A stretch of DNA of 64,000 nucleotides from Pedobacter sp. L105. Lineage in GTDB: Bacteria; Bacteroidota; Bacteroidia; Sphingobacteriales; Sphingobacteriaceae. The stretch lies in assembly GCF_009765875.1 (NCBI RefSeq), contig NZ_LMUP01000008.1, positions 170,938-234,937 on the forward strand. Reading direction: 5' to 3'. Below, piece by piece: positions 38,101 to 44,507 of the stretch. A model generated the notes under the pieces. The model worked only from the letters and a program-made list of their open reading frames with translations. It was not told the origin of the DNA and did not search any database. The translations under genes were made by a program, and so were the position numbers. How positions within the stretch are numbered: position 1 is the first letter of the stretch; each line of letters opens with the position of its first letter.

Positions 38101-41100
38101 ATAGTTGCACTTTGTCCTCCAGGGAGCAACACCAGGTTAATTCCGGAGCTGCTGATAGGCATTTCATCATTATTGCTGGTTGTACCATTATAGGTTGTTA
38201 CCGTAATACTTGAAGCTACATTCAGTGAAAGTAGCCCTGCCGGAGAAGAAATCCCCAGTTTAACCATATCCCCTACCAGCGACACGCCGTTGAAGTTTAC
38301 TTTTTGAGCTACAAAACTATTTACGCCAAATGGAATAAATAAAGAAGATCCGGTCGCAATCTCGTTGTCTACAGCAAATCCTGGATTACTAACAGTTGAT
38401 AATGAAACTGTACCTCCGGTACGTATCGACTGACTAATAGCCGGCTCACAAGGAACGGTGCCCTGATCCGGTGGCGTGGTTACCGTAACCGTTACCGTAG
38501 CCGCAGGAGATAAACATCCATTCACAGCACTGCTCTGTGCCGTAACATAATAGCTAGTGGTAGCACTTAATGCTGGTGTAACAAAAGTTCCGTTTATACC
38601 ATTTGTTGGTGTAGATACAACATTGGTTAATGCGGCATCACTATACCAGGTATAGGTTAAATCAGACGTAGATGAGCTTGCAGTCAGCACTGTCTGCTCA
38701 CCAGAATTAATGGCAACTGATGAAGGTGTCAGCACAGGTGCGGTTAATGAACCAACGGTCACAGTAACGGTTGCTCTTGCAGACACAGCACCGCAGCTAT
38801 TGATTGCTTCAACAGCATATACAGCACTTGCCTGTATATTGGTAACGCTTAATGTTGACGTGGTCGCACCTGTAATAGCGGTACTACCGTTATACCATTG
38901 ATAAGTAACTCCCGTTTGCGGATTTTGTACTTTCAGCACGAGGTTAGCATTCTGACAGGTTTGTTCTGTTGGGGAAAGCAGTGCAGGAACCAGAGGTGCA
39001 GGAACAACACCCACTTTTACCACAGTTCTTGAACCACCGCATCCGTTCCTGTTGGCTTCAACAAAGAATTTCGTTGATGCAGTAACCACAGGCGTAACAA
39101 AGGTTGCCCCGTCGTTACCCTGATATACTCCCGCTGCGTCATACCATTTGTAAGTTATTCCGGGCTGTGGATTGGTCACCGTTAAAGTAGCCGTAGTATT
39201 GGTACAGGTAGTTACTGAATCTGCTGCCACAACCGGAGCGGTAGTTATTCTTCTTGCATAATTAAAGTTGATAGCAGATAAGGCACCCACTATTCCTGAA
39301 TTTAGTCTTACTTCCAGTCCGTCAAATTGAGCTGTTGGAACCAGACTGATCAGGGCCTGCGCGCCTCCGTTTAATAATTGAAGATTAATGAGCGAATTAT
39401 TGACTGCTGTGCCATCATTATTACTTGTTGCCCCCTGATAAGTAGTTAACATTACTCCGGAAAGTACTGAAAGAGATAACAACTGATTTGGAGAAGTTAA
39501 TAACACACGTACTGTATCTCCAACATTTGATAAACCTGTAAAATTAACCTTCTGAAATACAGAAGCATTAATTCCTACCGGAATTGAAAGGGTAGATCCG
39601 GTTTGCTGATCCCCATCTATCGCTAGTGTTGGGTTATCTACCCTGGCCAAAATAGAAAGTGTTCCGGCAATGCCGTTAGTCTGGCTAACCGGGGTTTCAC
39701 ATATAACTGGTACCGGGCTGCCGCTTCCGTTTACGGTAATCGTTTGCTGCACTCTCATTGGAGCAGTACATCCTGTAACGGTTGAAGCAGCCTCCAGGTA
39801 AAAAGTTGTTGTTGCCGTAAGCGGCGGTGTTACATAAGTTGGCCCTGTAAATACAGGTGTAGTACCATCAATAGTCGTATACCAATTAAAGACAACATTG
39901 TTATCAGTTGAAGTTCCTGTAAGGCTAACCGTTTGTCCCTGGTTTACCGTAGTGGCAGACGCAGAGATCTGAGGCAATACGGGACGTGGATTAACCACGA
40001 TATTTGCTGCTACACGACTGGCAGCGACACAATTTCCATTTGAAGCTTCTAAATAATAAGTTGCATTGGCCGTTAGTACTGGTGTAGTGAAAACGGGATC
40101 GGTAGCTAAAGCTGTACCACCAACTGCATCAGCATACCATTTATAAGTTATTCCTGCCACGGGATGATCCACCGTCAGCACTGCTGCAGAGCCCGAACAA
40201 ACAGGAGCTACTGTAGCTAGTACCGGCAAGGCTACAACCGGTGTAACAGTTACGGTATCTGCAACACGCGTTGGATTGGCGCAACCATTGCTGCTTACTT
40301 CGATAAAATAGATAGCGGTGGCAGTAAGTGCAGGCGTGGTATAGGTGCCTCCTGTAGCCAGCACACTTCCGCCTGTTGCACTGCTATACCAGGTTAAAGT
40401 TGTGCCTCCCTGGGCAGTGGCGCTTAAACTTGCTGTAGATCCAGAACATATGGTCTGGTTTTTAGAAAGCAGTGTAGGATTAGGTAAAATAACCTGTGCG
40501 CCATAAATATTCAAACTGCTGATAGCCGTAACCAGTGGATTAAGGCTTACCTGTACCCTATCATAGGCAGCACCTGCCAGAACCGTAGCTTTAAACCTGT
40601 TACCAGATAATAAACTAAGGCCTACCAGTGAATTGGTTACTGCATAACTTCCTACGATTGTATTACCATTCATAATATTGATGGTGATACCGCCGAGAGC
40701 AGAGAGGTCTGCTAAACCTGTAGGCGTTTCCAAATCCAGGCGGATACTATCTGTAGCCGCACCAGGTCTTTGGAAAATTAAAGTCTGAAAGCCGGTAGCT
40801 CCTACACCAACAGTTAACCTGATCTGAGTAAAATTAGCAGGATCTGCATCAGTAGAATTTCCAGGATTTTGTATGCTACAACCTACGCATAACAGGCCAG
40901 TAATGCCGCTTTGCTGTGTTGCAGCGGCATTACAATTAGGATTAGCTGCAACGCCCAGCACATTTACCAATACAGGCACCCTGGTTAAACTAGGGCAACC
41001 TGTAGTGTTAACTGTTGCTGCATAATAGGTAGTGCTTACGGTCAGTGCTGGAGTAGTGAAGCTGCCACCGGTTGTCAAGGCAACGCCACCTGTTGCTGCG

Positions 41101-44100
41101 GCATACCATTCAATAGTAGAACCTGAAGCAGCAGTTGCCTGTAAGGTTGCAGTTTGTCCACTGCTGATGGTTGCATTATTAGTAATTACGGTCGGTGTAT
41201 CTGGTGAGGGGTTTACCGTTACGGTAACCGCAACACGGTTACTAACAGCAGTTCCAGAAACAGCCTGAACATAAAAGGTAGAAGTTTGGGTTAATACTGC
41301 CGTAGTATAATTGGCGCCGGTAAACAATGGCGTATTACCAGTAGCAGAATAGAAATTATAAGTCACCCCATTTACAGGATTTGACACACTTAAGGTAGCA
41401 GCGTTGCCACTGCAGATGGTCATTCCTGCAACAGCAGGATCACCTACATTCACATTCAGCGTATAATCTGTACTGGTACTTAGCCCTCCGCTGTCAGTTG
41501 CGGTCATAGTTAAAGTGAAACTACCGCCAACAGCTGGTGTTCCTGAGATTACTCTCGTAGCCGGATTAAAAGTTAAACCCGCTGGCAGATTAGCCATTGT
41601 ATAAGTGTATGGACTAGTTCCCCCTGTTACTCCAGGTAAAGCAGGTGAAGTATAAGCAGTACCTACTGTTCCATCAGGTAAAGTGGCTTGTCCAAGTGCC
41701 AGCGTTCCATTTACGGTTAATGTATAAGGTAGAGTTGTAGAAGTGCCATTACTATCAGTTACGGTTACAGAGATCGTAAACGTTCCTGACTGCGTAGGTG
41801 TTCCACTGATCTGCCGGGTAACGGGATCAAAAGTTAAACCCGGGGGAACATTGGTTGCTGCATAGGTATAAGGACCCGTGCCTCCTGTTGCCGCCGGAAT
41901 AGTTTGCGCAGGATAATTTACGCCCACTGTACCATTAGGCAGGGTTATAGTACCAAGCAGCAGCGGATCTTTAACTACAATGGTATAATTTGAAGAAGCC
42001 GTGCGGCCTTCACTGTCGCTCACATTTACAGGAAAAGTAAAAGTACCGGATTGTGAAGGTGTCCCTGTAACTTCCCTGGTAACAGGATTAAAGGTTAAGC
42101 CCGGAGGCAGGTTGGTTGCGGTATACGTATAAACTCCGCTTCCCCCCGTGGCCGAAGGAATAATCTGTGTTGGATAAACAACACCTGTAGTTCCTGCCGA
42201 TAGTGTAGCGGATGGTAAAGCCAGCGGATCTCTAACGATAATCGTGAAATTAGAGGTTACGGTGTTTCCATCTGCATCGGTTACTGTTACCGGCACAACA
42301 AAAGTTCCTGAAACTGTAGGTGTTCCCGTGATCTGACCAGTAGCCGGATCTAGTACTAAGCCTGCGGGCATATTTACCGCAGCATAAGTATATGGTGTAC
42401 TTCCACCTGTAGGCGCAGGAAGCGATGTTGAAGGATAAGCCGTCCCTACTGTACCAATAGGTAAAACGGCCGTTGGCAATGTCAGGGTCGCTGTTATAAT
42501 GAAAGTATAACTGGCAGTTTTTATACAACCAAAACTATCAGTAGCTGTCAGGTTGAAATTAAACGTACCAGCTGCAGAAGGCGTTCCGCTGATTAAACCC
42601 GCAGGGGATATAGTTAATCCGCCAGGCAGGACACTTCCGGCTGCCAGCCCATAAGTATAACCTGGGATACCGCCGCTTGCCGGTGTAATTTGTTTGGAAT
42701 AAATTTTACCTGCTGAGCCATTAGTTAATGTAGTAGCAGCAAATACAAGGGTAGGATTAACAGTGACTAACACACTGTCCCTGTCAGATTCACCCGCACA
42801 GCCAGATTTCTGTGCCGATATATAATAGGTATAGGTACCGGCAGCCAGCCCTGTTTCTGTATAGGTGCTTGCTGTTGCCGCGGCAACCTGCGTAGTTACA
42901 TTATTTGTTTTTTTATAAAAGTTATAAGTATAAGCCGGATTTGAGCTTAAAGCGGAAAGTGTAAGCGTGCTTCCACCGCAAATGCTTAAAGCGCCGTTTG
43001 TTTTTCCGGCAAGGATAGGAGCCGTTACTGTACGCTGTACTTCGTTTATGTTCAATCCACCGGAAAGAATATTCCCCCCAACAGACAGTGTATTGTCAAT
43101 GGAAATCTTTATCCTGTCAAATGGTGCCCCGGGAGTAAAAAAGACGGGTACCGGATTATTGTTTGTTAAGCTGAGTAATTGCAAATTGAGCAATCCACTT
43201 GCAGCCTGTACGCCCCCCACAGGCGTACTTCCATTGTATGCCTGTAAAGTAACTGTTTGTAAAACATTAACACTTAATACTGTGCCAGGCTGTGAAAGAT
43301 ATACTTTCGCAACGTCGCCTGCACCAGAAAGGCCATTCAGATAAATTGTTTGTGAAACTGAAGAACCCAAACCAATCAGTCCGGGTTGTATCTGTGAGAA
43401 AGTTGCTGTATTACCATCTATCGCACGTTCGGGATTGGTAACCAGTGAGGTTAATGAAACATTTAAATTAGACGATGCACCAAGATCTGTAAAAATAGAA
43501 GTTCCGCAATTATCTGTGTTTACATTAAATGCGGTATACACATTCATATTAATAGCAGAACCTAATGCCAGGCCTAAAAGATTGCTTTTGAACCTCAATC
43601 GTACCCTTACCGCATTATATGCACTTGAAGAGGTTACGGCAAAGTAATTGAGCCCTGCAGCATCCCTTACTATAGTAGTAGTTACATTTGCGGCAGGGAT
43701 CATTGTACCATCCACACCTGCTGAAGCCCCTGTATAGGCATCAACTTCTACCAGGTTATTTTTAAAAAGCCCTGTAAGGCCCCCAATAGTATTTAGCAGG
43801 TCCAGGCTTATTCCTGTAATGGTAGGCTGATCAAAACGTACATAAGTAGTTTTGCCGGCCGCGACAGGAGCTGCATACTTTAACTCAATGTAGGCCTCTC
43901 CCTCTGCGCTCACCAATCCAAGAACATTGAGATAATTTGCAGACAGCACTGCCGGACTAACCGACGGATTGGCGCTGGCATTCCCAGGGTTGGTTACCGA
44001 ACCCGCATTGGGCGTGGCCTGCTGGTTAGCAACTCCAAGTACGTTATAGTAAGCTATTGCTCCTGTAGATGGAGTAACAGTAGCATAATTTTTAGTCTGA

Positions 44101-44192
44101 CCATACGATGGCAGCTTAAATAACGTTAGAGTTATGAGAACAAGTAAGTAAAGGTAGTTTTTAAATTCTTTAGGAGTAGAAATCCATTTCAT
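32184..44192 (-). CDS. Giant (4002 aa) surface repeat protein with type IX secretion type B C-terminal domain
   Basis: A very large predicted cell-surface adhesin. A signal peptide ends at about residue 32 (LPSYGQ). Residues 225-390 are the first of four related ~150-residue modules (others near 1090-1240, 1490-1650 and 1915-2065), each with VxLxSPxxLLSL-like and FDGLEVRLNSG-like stretches. Residues about 480-915 are five putative-Ig (He_PIG) domains of 87 residues. Ig-like CHU_C-associated domains of the TYNWY...GG...TTYYVEA type fill most of the rest. Residues about 2415-3810 are four 349-residue super-units. An FN3-like domain precedes the C-terminal domain (3913-4002: FIPNTFTPNGDGNNDIF, MRIYDQWGHLIY, GWDGTYRG, NGVYVYVI), the gliding-motility-associated type B signal. 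Downstream porP/sprF and PorE-like genes complete an export unit. The ligand is unknown. Confidence 0.92.
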   Translation of the reverse strand: MKWISTPKEFKNYLYLLVLITLTLFKLPSYGQTKNYATVTPSTGAIAYYNVLGVANQQATPNAGSVTNPGNASANPSVSPAVLSANYLNVLGLVSAEGEAYIELKYAAPVAAGKTTYVRFDQPTITGISLDLLNTIGGLTGLFKNNLVEVDAYTGASAGVDGTMIPAANVTTTIVRDAAGLNYFAVTSSSAYNAVRVRLRFKSNLLGLALGSAINMNVYTAFNVNTDNCGTSIFTDLGASSNLNVSLTSLVTNPERAIDGNTATFSQIQPGLIGLGSSVSQTIYLNGLSGAGDVAKVYLSQPGTVLSVNVLQTVTLQAYNGSTPVGGVQAASGLLNLQLLSLTNNNPVPVFFTPGAPFDRIKISIDNTLSVGGNILSGGLNINEVQRTVTAPILAGKTNGALSICGGSTLTLSALSSNPAYTYNFYKKTNNVTTQVAAATASTYTETGLAAGTYTYYISAQKSGCAGESDRDSVLVTVNPTLVFAATTLTNGSAGKIYSKQITPASGGIPGYTYGLAAGSVLPGGLTISPAGLISGTPSAAGTFNFNLTATDSFGCIKTASYTFIITATLTLPTAVLPIGTVGTAYPSTSLPAPTGGSTPYTYAAVNMPAGLVLDPATGQITGTPTVSGTFVVPVTVTDADGNTVTSNFTIIVRDPLALPSATLSAGTTGVVYPTQIIPSATGGSGVYTYTATNLPPGLTFNPVTREVTGTPSQSGTFTFPVNVSDSEGRTASSNYTIVVKDPLLLGTITLPNGTVGVNYPAQTIPAATGGTGPYTYAATNVPPGLTFDPVTRQISGTPTQSGTFTISVTVTDSNGTSTTLPYTLTVNGTLALGQATLPDGTVGTAYTSPALPGVTGGTSPYTYTMANLPAGLTFNPATRVISGTPAVGGSFTLTMTATDSGGLSTSTDYTLNVNVGDPAVAGMTICSGNAATLSVSNPVNGVTYNFYSATGNTPLFTGANYTTAVLTQTSTFYVQAVSGTAVSNRVAVTVTVNPSPDTPTVITNNATISSGQTATLQATAASGSTIEWYAAATGGVALTTGGSFTTPALTVSTTYYAATVNTTGCPSLTRVPVLVNVLGVAANPNCNAAATQQSGITGLLCVGCSIQNPGNSTDADPANFTQIRLTVGVGATGFQTLIFQRPGAATDSIRLDLETPTGLADLSALGGITINIMNGNTIVGSYAVTNSLVGLSLLSGNRFKATVLAGAAYDRVQVSLNPLVTAISSLNIYGAQVILPNPTLLSKNQTICSGSTASLSATAQGGTTLTWYSSATGGSVLATGGTYTTPALTATAIYFIEVSSNGCANPTRVADTVTVTPVVALPVLATVAPVCSGSAAVLTVDHPVAGITYKWYADAVGGTALATDPVFTTPVLTANATYYLEASNGNCVAASRVAANIVVNPRPVLPQISASATTVNQGQTVSLTGTSTDNNVVFNWYTTIDGTTPVFTGPTYVTPPLTATTTFYLEAASTVTGCTAPMRVQQTITVNGSGSPVPVICETPVSQTNGIAGTLSILARVDNPTLAIDGDQQTGSTLSIPVGINASVFQKVNFTGLSNVGDTVRVLLTSPNQLLSLSVLSGVMLTTYQGATSNNDGTAVNNSLINLQLLNGGAQALISLVPTAQFDGLEVRLNSGIVGALSAINFNYARRITTAPVVAADSVTTCTNTTATLTVTNPQPGITYKWYDAAGVYQGNDGATFVTPVVTASTKFFVEANRNGCGGSRTVVKVGVVPAPLVPALLSPTEQTCQNANLVLKVQNPQTGVTYQWYNGSTAITGATTSTLSVTNIQASAVYAVEAINSCGAVSARATVTVTVGSLTAPVLTPSSVAINSGEQTVLTASSSTSDLTYTWYSDAALTNVVSTPTNGINGTFVTPALSATTSYYVTAQSSAVNGCLSPAATVTVTVTTPPDQGTVPCEPAISQSIRTGGTVSLSTVSNPGFAVDNEIATGSSLFIPFGVNSFVAQKVNFNGVSLVGDMVKLGISSPAGLLSLNVASSITVTTYNGTTSNNDEMPISSSGINLVLLPGGQSATIQFTPGQTFDGVELKLNSGLAGALTGVNFNYAQRILLAPSVSSAAVTVCAGSSATLAVSNPAAGITYNWYQGTTLAATAANSFATPTTLIAGTYNYFVSANRNGCESAKTPVVLTVTATAPPAVPSADNPLSTCLNTPVTLHVDQMTDVTYNWYDALTGGNLLAANTNALTTPAGLAVGTTDFYVEAVNSNSCASQAPRTKVSITINPAATTGDLSVAGAAASFCAGSNVSLTASSTTVTNPVFTWYADAALANPVFTGATFNLTSITAGATYYVTVHGDNKCENTAGNALPVSIQVNPPAVAADITVSGIPASLCAGTAVTLTASSTTVTNPVFTWYSDAALTNAVFTGVTFATPPLTGNTNYYVTVQGANRCPNTPANAKVILLNVNPPATAADINVNGIPPTVCSGSGVSLTASSTTVTNPVFTWYTDAALSNAVFTGAVFNTPALTANTTYYVTVHGDNKCENTAGNASIVALNINPAVSFTGGALANGIVPLPYVAQLGAATGGTPGYTYVVASGNTAPAGLNLSSGGLLSGIPTIAGNYTFAVTASDSKGCNATATFTVSIGSIGIITLPPATVPDGVVGTVYTTQTLPAAVGGTGPYTYVATGVLPPGLTFDPTTRQVSGTPTLGGTFTFTVTVTDANGLTAATNYMINVTVPAPAVAGVATCPGSSATLTVSNPVTGVTYNWYASASGGAILTSGTSFQTPAIIAATTYYAEGVSGTAFSSRTAAAVTLKPNANAADITVSGVPSVVCSGSGVTLTASSTTVTNPVFTWYNDAALSNAVFTGVVFTIPSLTANATYYVTVQGDNKCENIAGTANIVTLSVNPAMSFTGTTLNNATVSTAYNAQLNAATGGTPGYTYVAASGSTLPAGLTLSSTGLLSGTPTVAGNYSFAVTATDSKGCNATATFTLNVSSTGVISLPPATLPDGIVGTVYVTQTLPAAVGGTGPYTYVATGLPPGLIFDPVTRQISGTPTLGGTFTVNETVTDANGLTTSTNYVVNVTVPAPAVAGAVTCSGTPVTLTVSNPVAGVTYNWYAAASGGNALSTGTTFQTPVITASTTYYAEGVSGTASSTRTPVTVTLKPNATAADITVAGIPASICSGSGVTLTASSSTVNNPIFTWYTDPALTNAVFTGAIYTIPALNASTNYYVSVSGDNKCTNASGTGYNVVLSVNPAISYAGTALNNASTSSTYSASVNTATGGTPAYTYTLASGSTLPAGLSLSAGGIISGTPGTTGNYTFSVTATDSKGCNATATFTVTVGTAPNPLNLPPATLPDGSVGSVYATQTLPAATGGTGPYTYIATGLPPGLAFDPATRQISGTPTLGGTFTVQETVTDANGVTATASYVINVTVPGPAVAGATSCSGTPVTLTVSNPVAGVTYNWYAAASGGTALATGTSFQTPVITATTTYYAEGISGTAVSTRTPVTVTVKPNATSADITVAGIPNSICSGSGVTLTAGSTTVVNPVFTWFTDAALTNAVFTGAVYNIPALTASTNYYVSVSGDNKCANVSGSGYVVALAVNPALSFTGNSLSATIGSAYTVQLDPATGGTPGYTYGLASGSSLPADLTLSASGVISGTPAVAGVYTFSVIAIDSKGCSATGTFSISIGTVAPTAISLPPAVLPDGVIGSVYVPQTLPAAVGGTGPFTYAANGLPPGLTFDPSTRQINGTPTLGGTFPVTVTVTDANGSTATGTYVINVTVPAPAIANAASCSGSSAVLTVSNPVTGVTYNWYASPSGGSILFSGTSFETPVINSTTAYYAEGTSGTAVSSRTAVNVVISPVLAAPVVTSPASTFTSITFTWAAVPGASSYEVSTDGGNTWQNPSSGTSGTTHLVSGLQKNESVTLMVRAKGATDCQTSSAGSFTGKADNHGGGDEAGKAVFIPNTFTPNGDGNNDIFYVYGNSIASMKMRIYDQWGHLIYQASQIQNGWDGTYRGTLQPNGVYVYVIDLIMTDGTKTLKKGTVTLLR
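32760..36945 (-). repeat. Four-copy in-frame tandem super-repeat, exact period 1047 bp
   Basis: The conserved word CCATCAG (coding for the LPDG-type motif) recurs at 33214, 34261, 35308 and 36355, exactly 1047 bp (349 codons) apart each time. Each unit encodes two He_PIG-type domains and two Ig-like domains. Copies differ at scattered codons, so the array is old or has been partly corrected, but lengths are identical. Boundaries are approximate. Confidence 0.85.
41450..42760 (-). repeat. Tandem array of He_PIG-type Ig repeats, period 261 bp
   Basis: About five 87-residue domains follow one another. The equivalent site (LPDGTVG or variants) occurs near 41671, 41932, 42193 and 42454, exactly 261 bp apart. 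Each domain has the pattern PYTYxxxxLPxGLxFxPxTxxIxGTPxxxGTF. Confidence 0.8.
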
Positions 44193-44507
44193 ACAGGGCG
44201 CGTTAGAGTTTACAGCAATATTTACGGCAATTTTAAGTATAGCAGACAGCTATTTAAGCGTTCAAATCATTCATTACACCAAAAGGAAATCAGCCCCGAT
44301 TTCATTCATTTTGTTCACTTTCTTTTTTCTCTTGCAGAAAATATACGCTATAAGGGTTTAGTGACCAATAGAAGGCGTTACCCTATTCAGACTTAAAATT
44401 TTTAATGTTTTTATTTGAAACCTTTCTGTTCACTTAGCACGTATATGTGTATATTGGTTCCAAATCGGCACCGATTAGCTATTATTTACCAACTGACTTA
44501 CCGAACC
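44193..44507. other. Divergent intergenic region between the giant adhesin operon and the NACHT-like gene (315 bp)
   Basis: AT-rich sequence with both promoters expected inside. No exact TTG-N17-23-TAnnTTTG match was found in either direction. In-frame codons before 44508 (from 44415) look non-coding, so I treat them as 5' leader of the plus-strand gene. No hairpin or repeat stands out. Confidence 0.5.

Noticed and set aside
33607..43647. Several open frames of 60-125 codons on the plus strand opposite the giant gene
   Set aside because: They mirror the Ala/Thr/Val-rich repeats of the adhesin and repeat with its period. They are shadows.
44415..44507. 31 extra N-terminal residues for the NACHT-like protein
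   Set aside because: The composition is atypical and the recognised N-terminal domain begins at the ATG at 44508.
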